Source of the DNA: Paralithodes platypus
Lineage: Eukaryota; Arthropoda; Malacostraca; Decapoda; Lithodidae
Reading direction: 5' to 3'
Assembly (NCBI GenBank): GCA_032716605.1
Contig: CM064519.1
Span: 20,572,348 to 20,636,347, forward strand
DNA length: 64,000 nucleotides
Part shown: one piece after another, positions 45,091 through 54,847 of the stretch
How positions within the stretch are numbered: position 1 is the first letter of the stretch
How the letters are laid out: every line of letters starts with the position of its first letter
The notes under the pieces: model-generated
Databases searched by the model: none
What the model saw: only the letters and a program-made list of their open reading frames with translations
Told to the model about the DNA's origin: nothing
Position numbers and translations under genes: made by a program

Positions 45091-45345
45091 GTGGAGGGAT
45101 TAGGGAGGTTACTGGACTCTCTAGTGGTATTATGGTGGTGGTGGAGAGGTGGAGGCCAATGGTGGAGAGGTGGAGGGGTTAGGAGGGTTACTGGACTCTC
45201 TAGTGGTGGAGGGATTAGGGAGGTTACTGGACTCTCTAGTGGTGGTGGTGGAGGCCAATGGTGGAGGGGTTAGGGGGGTTACTGGTGGTGAAGAGGTGGA
45301 GGGAAAGTGGTGGAGGGGTTATGGGGGTTCCTATATACAGTATAT
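45091..45345. repeat. Minisatellite, about 32-50 bp unit
   Basis: TTACTGGACTCTCTAGTGGT recurs three times with GGTGGAGG/GGCCAATGGTGGAG spacers, ending in degenerate GGTGGAGGGGTTAGG units. Confidence 0.85.
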
Positions 45346-45601
45346 ATTGAGGAGAAAGGAAATCCTTCTTGGCTAATGTATATTCAATTGATACACAAGT
45401 CGTAGGATCCATATTCCAGGATACCATGCAGGAATTTTTGCAAATACCCCCACAGAACTCGGGCCGAAACTTAGTAAATTTTAAATCTACCCAACCAAGC
45501 ACAGTTCATCAATGTTAAGTATATCTCACACATACACGTGAGCTAATAAATGTTTAATAGCTCAAAACAAGTGTATTTGTGAAACATACTTAACATATAT
45601 A

Positions 45602-45605
<4 letters not shown>

Positions 45606-45670
<65 letters not shown>
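45606..45670. repeat. (GT)n microsatellite
   Basis: About 32 uninterrupted GT units. Confidence 0.98.
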
Positions 45671-45672
<2 letters not shown>

Positions 45673-45829
45673 GGCAGTGGGTTATTGTGTAATGAGGGGA
45701 AGCTTGTCTATAATGTTAAATACAATACAAATAGGTTGTAGATCATAAATATATCAATGAAACATACATTCTGCCATCTACGATAAGTAATGAATAATCT
45801 CAAGGTAGTTCATAATTATGGCAGATATG

Positions 45830-45945
45830 ATTGAGAGCATTAAGGAAACAATGCCAGTTGTGTTGGATTGAGAGCATTAAGGAAACAATGCCAGTTGTGT
45901 TGGATTGAGAGCATTAAGGAAACAATGCCAGTTGTGTTGGATTTG
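45830..45945. repeat. 37-bp tandem repeat, three units
   Basis: TTGAGAGCATTAAGGAAACA and AATGCCAGTTGTGTTGGA form a unit repeated three times with no differences. Confidence 0.95.
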
Positions 45946-45964
45946 TGGTGGCGTTCATGTTTGT

Positions 45965-46590
45965 TGGTGCGGTGGGATTGGTGGTACTTGTGGTAGTAAT
46001 GTTGGTAGTTCAGGTAGTAATGTTGGTAGTTAAGGCAGTAAAGCGGGTAGTTGTAGTTATATTGGAGGTAATGGTGGTAGTAATGTTGATAGTTGTGGTA
46101 GTAATGGTGATAGTTGTGGTAGTAATGTTGGTAGTTGTGGTAGTAATGTTGGTAGTTGTGGTAGTAATGTTGATAGTTGTGGTAGTAATGTTGGTAGTTG
46201 TGGTAGTAATGTTGGTAGTCATGGTAGTAATGTTGGTAGTCATGGTAGTAATGTTGGTAGTTGTGGTAGTAATGTTGGTAGTTGTGGTAGTAATGTTGGT
46301 AGTCATGGTAGTAATGTTGGTAGTCATGGTAGTAATGTTGGTAGTCATGGTAGTAATGTTGGTAGTTGTGGTAGTAATGTTGGTAGTCATGGTAGTAATG
46401 TTGGTAATGATGATAGTTGTGGTAGTAATGTTGGTAGTAATGGTGATAGTTGTGGTAGTAATGTTGGTAGTTGTGGTAGTAATGCTGGTAGTTGTGGTAG
46501 TAATGTTGGTAGTAACGTTGGTAGTTGTGGTAGTAATGTTGGTAGTTGTGGTAGTAACGTTAGTTGTTGTGGTAGTAGTGGTAGTACAAA
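45965..46590. repeat. 21-bp minisatellite
   Basis: The unit GTGGTAGTAATGTTGGTAGTT (TCATGG variant in place of TTGTGG) repeats about 28 times. As a multiple of 3 it yields open Val/Met frames on plus and Thr/Asn/Ile frames on minus, with no sign of a real protein. Confidence 0.9.
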
Positions 46591-46657
46591 GCGAAGCCCA
46601 GGTAGGGAGAAGGTCGTATACTCGCTGTACCTGACACTCATTAGACGACAGGTGATG

Positions 46658-46661
<4 letters not shown>

Positions 46662-46711
<50 letters not shown>

Positions 46712-46734
46712 TGAGAGAGAGAGAAGAGAGAGAG

Positions 46735-46774
<40 letters not shown>

Positions 46775-46827
46775 AGAGGAGAGAACGAGAGATGCGAGAG
46801 GAGAGATGAGAGGAGATAGAGAGCGAG

Positions 46828-46858
<31 letters not shown>

Positions 46859-46881
46859 CGAGGGATTGAGAGAGAGACGAT

Positions 46882-46964
<83 letters not shown>
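46662..46964. repeat. (AG)n array, interrupted
   Basis: Long (AG)n at 46662-46702 and 46888-46962, with GAGAGGAGAGA interruptions between them. Confidence 0.95.
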
Positions 46965-46965
<1 letters not shown>

Positions 46966-47039
46966 CACAGACCAGGTGAGGGGAGTTAAGAGACACACCT
47001 GAGAGAAACAACATAATCAAGGGATTAAGAAGACACGAG

Positions 47040-47610
47040 GAAAACAAAATAAGCTACAGAATTTGAGATCAAAGAAGATTTTGCTGAAATTACCCTGAAT
47101 GCAAATATTTCGAAGATACATGTTGTGGAAGAAGTCAAATATATGGATACACTAAAATACTGAAAGAGAGATCAGGAATTCTAAGGGGGAAAGAAAAACA
47201 ATACGAGGGATATCAGAATTAAATTGATTATTGAATAAATAGGAAATTATGAATCATATGAAAACAGAGACAGTAAAACTAACATATATACGATTAACCT
47301 AGGTAAAATGGAGCCAAGTGGGTTGTAAGCAATGAACTATGGAATTCAAGTAAGTAAACATGATTATAAAAAATAATATTTAGTTGAACAGCAAAGTACT
47401 GAAATGAGAAGGACATTTAATGACTAAGACTAGTCACCATATGCAAGGGTAAAACTATTTTAATTTCAAAGTGTATAGCAGCTCGAGAAAATGTATTTGA
47501 TATAACTGTATCTATAGTAACGGGGCAAACTTAAATTAAAGACACTATGGAATTAATGAGTAAAAAGAGAACCCAGGAAGAACAAAAATTGATAGCAGGT
47601 TGGACAAAAT
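47040..47610. other. Unassigned AT-rich sequence
   Basis: No gene or recognised repeat. Composition is unbiased compared with its neighbours. Confidence 0.4.
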
Positions 47611-47762
47611 ATTGTGAAAATCTATCTATCTATTGCCTGACGCCGTGATCCCCGAAGGGGTGGCCACGAACGAACCGCCCCCATGCACCTCTGTCCCCAG
47701 TCAGTCGACGCCCCTCCCCCCAACCAGCACCGCCTTCGTTCATGTGGTTCATTGTGAAAATC
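47611..47762 (-). mobile_element. RTE-like LINE 3' end with 12-bp target duplication
   Basis: ATTGTGAAAATC occurs at 47611-47622 and again at 47751-47762. Between them, on the minus strand, lies a frame ending NEGGAGWGEGRRLTGDRGAW-type residues, then RFVRGHPFGDHGVRQ and a stop. It is followed by an ATAGATAGAT tail. The tail next to one duplication is the signature of a severely 5'-truncated retrotransposition event. RTE assignment is from resemblance of the GDRxAW..FV C-terminal pattern. Confidence 0.75.
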
Positions 47763-47855
47763 ATAAAGACGAAAACGAGGAACGTAAAAAATAATATAGA
47801 TATTGGAATAGAGTATCTATCTATCTTTATACATACTATGGCACACATCCCGTTA

Positions 47856-47857
<2 letters not shown>

Positions 47858-47929
<72 letters not shown>

Positions 47930-47996
47930 TATATATATATATATATATTTTAGGGGTGGCCGACTCGAGACAGAGCCCGAACAGGGACAAAACGGC
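47858..47996 (-). repeat. (AT)n, T-run and rep-E end
   Basis: (TA)n at 47858-47910, T-run to 47928, (AT)n to 47948. Then GGGGTGGCCGACTCGAGACAG and AGCCCGAACAGGG, the reverse complement of the rep-E 3' end. The microsatellite sits exactly where the element's tail would be. Confidence 0.8.
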
Positions 47997-48089
47997 ACAA
48001 CAAAAAGACAAAACAAAATCACACAAGTCTAGTTCGTCCAGGTATTTATCTTTCTCTCTTAAATATAGTAAGAAGACAAAATTATATAT

Positions 48090-48400
48090 ATATATATATA
48101 TATACGAAAATGAGTACAAATTAAAGGAAGTTATATATGAAATGACGAAATAAAAGAGAACCAAAAGTAAAATGATATGCACGAGAAGAAGTTAAGAACA
48201 CCACTTGATACATGCTAGATGCGAAAACGAGTAAAATTAAAGCAAGGGAAATATGCAATAATTACGACCCAAAAAGACAAGTCAGGGGAAATTATGGGGA
48301 GGTAGATGAGACAACCCCACTGCTCGTAAAGTTACTCAGTTCCCCCAGGTAGATTAGGTGGGGGAGAGGGAGGGAGGGAGGGAGAGAGAGAGAGATTTAC
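48090..48400. other. Unassigned sequence
   Basis: (AT)n at about 48084-48104 and GGGAGGGAGG with (AG)n at 48366-48394. Otherwise nothing recognised. Confidence 0.4.
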
Positions 48401-48404
48401 ATAT

Positions 48405-48560
48405 ATTTACATATATACACTGGCCACACAGACCTTACGATCCAAACGAGGTGGTCAGGACTTAATTCTAGTAGAGATGGCATATCCGATAGAAAAGGAA
48501 AGTTGACGGAAAGGATAGAAAAGAAGAAGAGAGAGAGAGATAGAGAGAGAGGGGGGGGGG

Positions 48561-48599
<39 letters not shown>
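48405..48599 (+). repeat. rep-G copy and (GT)n
   Basis: Near-identical to 17085-17200. It is followed by (AG)n, a G-run and (GT)n at 48562-48599. Confidence 0.8.
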
Positions 48600-48601
<2 letters not shown>

Positions 48602-48796
48602 AAAGAATGCGTCAGTTTAATAAAGTATGTTAAAACTACTGTAATTGTTGTAGTGTGTGAACGAATAACAAATTGGGTTGGTGATAGGACGTGTGAGTTA
48701 CAAAACGTGTACATTCGAAAAGGTTTAGGTGGGGGAGAATGGTGAGAAAGAGGGTGTATATGTGTGTGTACTTACTCTAGTTGTATTTACTCTAGT

Positions 48797-49058
48797 TGTA
48801 TTGCGGGAGTGAGCATGCTCGTTATTTCCCGCCTCCTATATGTGTAGGTGTTATATGTATCGTTGGAATGGCTGTGGATGTGTGTGTAGTCTGTATTTTT
48901 AGCCAATTGGCGACATCGGAAACGAAGGCTTAGGGTGGATCTGTATGGTACCATTCTCACTATAGACGGTACCGTCTCGCCCGAAGGCTTTGGTAGCCAT
49001 CAGCTTAGGTGAACCATATGATACCCATCTCGCCTTGTACCATTTTTGCCAATTTTGC

Positions 49059-49133
<75 letters not shown>

Positions 49134-49152
49134 TGCGTGTGTGTGTGTGTGT
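48797..49152 (-). mobile_element. SINE-1 copy, head replaced by (GT)n
   Basis: The body from GGAATGGCTGTGGATGTGTG through CGACATCGGAAACGAAGGC and GACGGTACCGTCTCGCCCG to TTGTACCATTTTTGCCA matches 33830-34045. The tRNA-like head is absent, and (GT)n at 49063-49152 occupies its place. Confidence 0.8.
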
Positions 49153-49516
49153 AAACGAATGCGCCAGTGTAATATAGTATGTTAAAAATACTGTAATAGT
49201 TGGAGTGTGTGAACGAAAACATGTGGGTTTGTTAAATTATGTATAAATGTGAAAAAGGTTTGTGTGGGAGAGGGTATTCGATATAGAGTGAGAAAAGGTG
49301 CCAAAACCACAATTAATTATGCGAGTGTGTGTGAAAAAAATGTGCGATCATTTTTGAGGATGTATGTTTAGGAATAAGTGCGTGTGAGAAAGAAAATGAA
49401 TGTAATACTCATATGATGTTCGATTGGGATACGTGACATGTGAAGTCAAGGAAAAGTGTTCGTTCTCCCGCTCCCCCAAACAACATACCCTTGGGTAAGG
49501 GGGGCAGCGAGCACCA
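49153..49516. other. Unassigned sequence
   Basis: The first 60 bp (AATGCG..CAGT..AATA.AGTATGTTAAAA, then GTGTGTGAACGAA) resembles 48605-48665, so the two (GT)n loci share a flank. The rest is unassigned. Confidence 0.5.
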
Positions 49517-49840
49517 TTAAGGGGAGGTTTTTAGTTTGCTCCCTAGACCTCCATCAAACTTTAAAGAATACCCCCCACGACCCTTCTTCGAGATAAATTT
49601 GCACACTTTTCGGTAGAATTTTTTTTCGGCCAAAGGTCGGTTTCTCCTAAATTACTAGCTTGCTATCGCTCGCCAAGCAAAAAATCGACACCTAAATGGC
49701 ACGAAAGGTTTTATAATTGATAGAAATGGGGTGAAAGATCTTAAATTACCAAACTAAGGGGGTGAACATATTAAAATCCCAAATAAAGTGGAGGTAAACA
49801 TGAGGAATAAGGTGGTCCATAAAAAAAAAAAAAAAAAAAA
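49517..49840 (-). mobile_element. TTAA-1 MITE copy M, right end lost
   Basis: Starts TTAAGGGGAGGTTTTTAGTT. Both hairpins have decayed. It ends in a run of A at 49819-49839 instead of a TTAA terminus. Confidence 0.8.
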
Positions 49841-49904
49841 ATCGATGAGTGTCAGTGGATGATAATGTGGGTTTGTATGAACAGAATAGGTATTATTGCA
49901 ATCA

Positions 49905-50060
49905 ATTTCTATTAATTTCACTCCAACACCAAATACCTCCCAATGAAATTAATAAAAGCATGTGATCCACCGGGATTCGAACCTGGGTTACCACACCCAT
50001 ATTTTTAAACACTCTAACCATTACACCATCATATGTGTACTCTACCACTAGACGCTGCAA
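49905..50060 (-). mobile_element. SINE-2 copy
   Basis: Tail TTAATTTCATTGGGAGGTATT, B box GGTTCGAATCCCGGTGG and A-box-like TAATGGTTAGAG on the minus strand. This is the best-preserved SINE-2 of the three. Confidence 0.8.
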
Positions 50061-50089
50061 CGCTCCCAGTATATTCGATCATAATTATT

Positions 50090-50506
50090 TGAGTATTAAC
50101 TACTCATTTTTTTGTGACCTAGCTGCGTCATTCGGCCAATTCCTGCATATCACACCTGGTCGCCTATTCTAAACCATTGCAGCCTATTCCTGCAGTTAAT
50201 GGAATTTTATTTTTCTGTTTTTGACTAGGCTATCCCCTGGTGTACTTTTGCCACGCATTCCATATTTGTTGTCTTTGACTAGGCTAGTACCCCTGGTAGC
50301 CTATTTTTGTTTTATTTTCTTCCAGAATTTTTGTTTTTGACTGGGCCAGTACCCCTGGTAGCTTATTTCCAAGCACTCCAGGCATTTTGGCTCGAACGTT
50401 CCTTGATTTTGGCCCTGTCACTCTTTCAACTCTGGGGGAGTCACTTGTCACAGGCAATTTTGCCTTTTGTCTCCCTCATCTACATAAAAAAAAATAAAAA
50501 ATAAAC
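50090..50506 (+). repeat. rep-H copy
   Basis: ATTTTGGCTCGAACGTTCCT through CTGTCACTCTTTCAACTCTGG matches 9431-9555 inverted. Upstream, CTAGTACCCCTGGTAGC-type phrases occur three times. The A-rich end (50487-50505) abuts the next element. Confidence 0.65.
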
Positions 50507-50508
50507 AG

Positions 50509-50851
50509 GGCCTTCAGCAATTAACAGGTTTCGAACTAGCTATTTAACAATGTATACTAGGTAGCGCCAACCAACTTGACAATTATCTCGATCCCTGACC
50601 TCTTCGTAACTCAAAAGGACCTTGAGCAAACTGGCTGTAAATGTTCACACCTAATTCCTGGTGGGCTCTTCCCTAACGATAGAAATGTCAACCAGATTGC
50701 TTTAATTCATTTTGAGTTATAAGAAGTCGAGGGGTCCAGATTACTGTCAAGTTCGTTGGCGCTACCTATACCACAAATTCTGATTAAACTGCGCAAATTC
50801 GCCTAAATAAATCTGGAATAAAATGTAATACCGTCGCTGGTACAGGCGTTA
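50509..50851. mobile_element. TTAA-3 MITE interrupted by PAL-5
   Basis: GGGCCTTCAGCAATTAACAGG at the left and GCGCAAATTCGCCTAAATAA with CCGTCGCTGGTACAGG at the right are TTAA-3 segments that join once 50558-50768 is removed. Compare 31604-31790. Confidence 0.75.
50556..50770. mobile_element. PAL-5 palindromic MITE, TA target
   Basis: TAGGTAGCGCCAACCAACTT at the left is inverted at the right (AAGTTCGTTGGCGCTACCTA), and the arms continue for about 60 bp. TA on both outer sides is the likely target duplication. Inside is GGCTGTAAATGTTCACACC, shared with 36254 and 56628. Confidence 0.75.
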
Positions 50852-50869
50852 AGAATACAAGGGAGTGTG

Positions 50870-52400
50870 TTTAGTGCGATATGGGTGGAAGATATGGGTG
50901 GTTTGTGCGATATGAGCGGGAGATATGGGTGGTTTGTGCGATATGAGCGGGAGATATGGGTGGTTTGTGCGATATGAGCGGGAGATATGGGTGGTTTGTG
51001 CGATATGAGGATATGAGCGGGAGATACGGGTGGTTTGTGCAATATGAGCGGGAGATATGGGTGGTTTGTGCGATATGAGCGGGAGATATGGGTGGTTTAG
51101 TGCGATATGAGCGGGAGATATGGGTGGTTTGTGCGATATGAGCGGGAGATATGGGTGGTTTGTGCGATATGAGTGGGAGATATGGGTGGTTTGTGCGATA
51201 TGAGCGGGAGATATGGGTGGTGTTTTGTGCGATATGAGCGGGAGATATGGGTGGTTTGTGCGATATGAGCGGGAGATATGGGTGGTTTGTGCGATATGAG
51301 CGGGAGATATGGGTGGTTTGTGCGATATGAGCGGGAGATATGGGTGGTTTGTGCGATATGAGCAGGAGATATGGGTGGTTTGTGCGATATGAGCGGGAGA
51401 TATGGGTGGTTTGTGCGATATGAGCGGGAGATATGGGTGGTTTAGTGCGATATGAGCGGGAGATATGGGTGGTTTTTGCGATATGAGCGGGAGATATGAG
51501 TGGTTTGTGCGATATGAGCGGGAGATATGGGTGGTTTGTGCGATATGAGCGGGAGATATGGGTGGTTTGTGCGATATGAGCGGGAGATATGGGTGGTTTA
51601 GTGCGATATGAGCGGGAGATATGGGTGGTTTAGTGCGATATGAGCGGGAGATATGGGTGGTTTAGTGCGATATGAGCGGGAGATATGGGTGGTTTAGTGC
51701 GATATGAGCGGGAGATATGGGTGGTTTAGTGCGATATGAGCGGGAGATATGGGTGGTTTAGTGCGATATGAGCGGGAGATATGGGTGGTTTAGTGCGATA
51801 TGAGCGGGAGATATGGGTGGTTTGTGCGATATGAGCGGGAGATATGGGTGGTTTGTGCGATATGAGCGGGAGATATGGGTGGTTTAGTGCGATATGAGCG
51901 GGAGATATGGGTGGTTTGTGCGATATGAGCGGGAGATATGGGTGGTTTGTGCAATATGAGCGGGAGATATGGGTGGTTTGTGCGATATGAGCGGGAGATA
52001 TGGGTGGTTTGTGCGATATGAGCGGGAGATATGGGTGGTTTGTGCGATATGAGCAGGAGATATGGGTGGTTTGTGTGATATGAGTGGGAGATATGGGTGG
52101 TTTGTGCGATATGAGCGGGAGATATGGGTGGTTTATGCGATATGAGCGGGAGATATGGGTGGTTTGTGCGATATGAGCGGGAGATATGGGTGGTTTGTGC
52201 GATATGAGCGGGAGATATGGGTGGTTTGTGCAATATGAGCGGGAGATATGGGTGGTTTGTGCAATATGAGCGGGAGATATGGGTGGTTTGTGCGATATGA
52301 GCGGGAGATATGGGTGGTTTGTGCGATATGAGCGGGAGATATGGGTGGTTTGTGCGATATGAGCGGGAGATATGGGTGGTTTGTGCGATATGAGTGGAAG
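50870..52400. repeat. 30/31-bp minisatellite, about 50 units
   Basis: The unit is GGTGGTTTGTGCGATATGAG plus CGGGAGATAT. A one-base-longer form has TTTAGTGCG in place of TTTGTGCG. Seven successive long forms lie at about 51598-51788; elsewhere the long form is sporadic. As a multiple of 3 the short unit keeps minus-strand frames open (HTISRSYRTN repeats) without coding meaning. Confidence 0.95.
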
Positions 52401-52510
52401 ACATGGGTGGAAGTAACATTGCCACCGGGCTGGAAGGCGGCCGAGAAGACAGGACAGGGGAGGGAGTGTGTGAGTGAGGGAGTGAAAGATGGCGCAAGGG
52501 AACCCACCTT

Positions 52511-52875
52511 GCTTTTTTTTCTCTTTCTCTCCCTCTCTCTTTGGCTTGTATCCATTCGGCCCCATTCAGCCTACTTTTTTAAGATGTTTACCCCATCCAG
52601 GTGTCAATATTTTCCTGGCGAGCGGTTGCGAGCCAGCATATATTTATATATTTTTGACAGTAAGCTAAATTTGTAAATTTTTCGATAGAAAAATTTCTCC
52701 GGCGAAGCCGGATTTCTCCATACAATGCTGGCTCGCTATCGCTCGCCAGGAAAAAAATCGACACCTGGATGGGGATAAACGTCTTAAAACAGTTGGCTGA
52801 ATGGGGCCGAATGGATACAAGCCATGGAAAGAGAGAAAATGAGAGAAAGACAAACAAGCCGGTGACCCCCCTTAA
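52511..52875. mobile_element. TTAA-2 foldback element
   Basis: The left arm TTGTATCCATTCGGCCCCAT to GGCGAGCGGTTGCGAGCC and the right inverted arm are about 100 bp each and roughly 90% alike by eye. The centre hairpins are TCCGGC-TTC-GCCGGA and AAATTTTTC-TATC-GAAAAATTT. The right end CCGGTGACCCCCCTTAA finishes at 52875. The left TTAA end is lost. Confidence 0.85.
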
Positions 52876-53000
52876 GAAGTGGGAGGAGGTGTGAAGCAGG
52901 TGAGTCAGATTAGATACCGGGTTGTGATAGGCGAGGCAGGTGTGAAAGCGATGGAAGGTGGGTGTGATATCAAATGGACAGGGAAGTGTGATGAGGCATG
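52876..53000. repeat. Unexpanded copy of the 53363-54411 block
   Basis: Begins GAAGTGGGAGGAGGTGTGAAG and ends GTGTGATGAGGCATG, exactly like the block at 53363-54411. It contains only one copy of the 38-bp minisatellite unit. TTAA elements flank both sides. Confidence 0.85.
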
Positions 53001-53360
53001 TTAAGGGGAGATGGGTCGTGTTTCTGCAACCCCCTTCTCCCTCGTGTTAAGGCTCATTTGTTTTGAGACTAAGACGTTCGGCCCATTAGTTTGGCGATTT
53101 CAACACTTTTCGCTCTATTATGTTGTCAATTTGAAGACCTTTCGTGCCATTTTTCCTGGCGAGCGATAGCGAGCTTGAACATTTAAGAGCAATCGGCCTT
53201 CGGCCGGGACATTTTCTACCGAAAAATGTACAAATTTATCTTGAAAGGGGGTCTCGGGGGTGTTTTTCTGCTAAGTTTGATGGAGGTCTAGCGAGGAAAC
53301 TAAAAAATATAGGAATACATGAATTAATAGACCCCCCTTCCCCCCCACAAAAAAAGGCCC
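53001..53360 (+). mobile_element. TTAA-1 MITE copy N
   Basis: Starts TTAAGGGGAGATGGGTCG. GGCGAGCGATAGCGAGCT and GGCCTTCGGCCGG are intact; hairpin 2 is ACATTTTC-TACC-GAAAAATGT. The right terminus is scrambled (C-rich, then GGCCCAAGAAG). Only AA of the TTAA remains. Confidence 0.8.
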
Positions 53361-53362
53361 AA

Positions 53363-54411
53363 GAAGTGGGAGGAGGCGTGAAGTAGGTGATTCAGATTAG
53401 ATAAAGGGTTGGATAGGTGAGGCAGGTGTGAAGATAAAGGGTTGGATAGGTGAAGTAGGTGATTCAGATTAGATAAAGGGTTGGATAGGTGAAGTAGGTG
53501 ATTCAGATTAGATAAAGGGTTGGATAGGTGAGGCAGGTGTGAAGATAAAGGGTTGGATAGGTGAAGTAGGTGATTCAGATTAGATAAAGGGTTGGATAGG
53601 TGAAGTAGGTGATTCAGATTAGATAAAGGGTTGGATAGGTGAGGCAGGTGGGAAGATTAGATAAAGGGTTGGATAGGTGAGGCAGGTGTGAAGATTAGAT
53701 AAAGGGTTGGATAGGTGAGGCAGGTGTGAAGATTAGATAAAGGGTTGGATAGGTGAGGCAGGTGTGCAGATTAGATAAAGGGTTGGATAGGTGAGGCAGG
53801 TGTGAAGATAAAGGGTTGGATAGGTGAGGCAGGTGTGCAGATTAGATAAAGGGTTGGATAGGTGAGGCAGGTGTGAAGATTAGATAAAGGGTTGGATAGG
53901 TGAGGCAGGTGTGAAGATTAGATAAAGGGTTGGATAGGTGAGGCAGGTGTGAAAATTAGATAAAGGGTTGGATAGGTGAGGCAGGTGTGAAGATTAGATA
54001 AAGGGTTGGATAGGTGAGGCAGGTGTGAAGATTAGATAAAGGGTTGGATAGGTGAGGCAGGTGTGAAGATAAAGGGTTGGATAGGTGAGGCAGGTGTGAA
54101 GATTAGATAAAGGGTTGGATAGGTGAGGCAGGTGTGAAGATTAGATAAAGGGTTGGATAGGTGAGGCAGGTGTGAAGATTAGATAAAGGGTTGGATAGGT
54201 GAGGCAGGTGTGAAGATTAGATAAAGGGTTGGATAGGTGAGGCAGGTGTGAAGGTTAGATAAAGGGTTGGATAGGTGAGGCAGGTGTGAAGATAAAGGGT
54301 TGGATAGGTGAGGCAGGTGTGAAGATAAAGGGTTGGATAGGTGAGGCAGGTGTGAAGAGCGATGAAAGGTGGGTGTGATATCAAATGAACAGGGAGGTGT
54401 GATGAGGCATG
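53363..54411. repeat. 38-bp minisatellite inside a duplicated block
   Basis: Units GATTAGATAAAGGGTTGGAT plus AGGTGAGGCAGGTGTGAA (38 bp) alternate with a 33-bp form lacking GATTA. A variant near the left has AAGTAGGTGATTCA. About 25 units. The block's ends equal those of 52876-53000. Confidence 0.95.
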
Positions 54412-54738
54412 TTAAGGGGAGGTATTTAGTTTGTTCCCTAGACCTCCATCAAGCTTAAAATTACACCCCATTGAGTCCCTTTCAAGATAAATTTGTACAT
54501 TTTTCGGTAGAAAAATGTCCCGGCCGAAGGCCGGTTCCTCTTAAATTACAGGCTCGCTATCGCTCGCCAGGATAAAATCGACACCTGAATTGCACGAAAG
54601 GTCTTAATATGGGGTGAAAGTTCTTAAAATCGCTAAACTAATGGGGCAAACGTTTTATAATATCAAAAGCAATGGGGCTAAGCATGAGGGAGAAAGGGGT
54701 CAAGAAAAAAATCCCTCACGTGGAGATCTCCCCTTTAA
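54412..54738 (-). mobile_element. TTAA-1 MITE copy O
   Basis: TTAA at 54412-54415 and 54735-54738. Both hairpins are perfect (CCGGCC-GAA-GGCCGG and ACATTTTTC-GGTA-GAAAAATGT on the plus strand). Very similar to copy T at 62645, including GAATTGCACGAAAGG and a shared deletion after GGTCTTAA. Confidence 0.9.
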
Positions 54739-54847
54739 GGCAAGAGAGGGAAAGGCATGTTAGATCGGGAATGTGTACAAGGTGTTAGGAATGCGCTTGT
54801 AGACGATGGATGAGGACCGACATACGGTATGTACGAAGTGATGGGGT

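Noticed and set aside
45945..46634. Val/Met-rich 229-codon frame
   Set aside because: It arises from the 21-bp minisatellite, and the opposite strand is equally open.
50870..52565. Repetitive protein frame (HTISRSYRTNHPYLPLI...) on the minus strand
   Set aside because: A 30-bp unit divisible by 3 keeps frames open, but one-base-longer units shift it repeatedly and three frames are open together.
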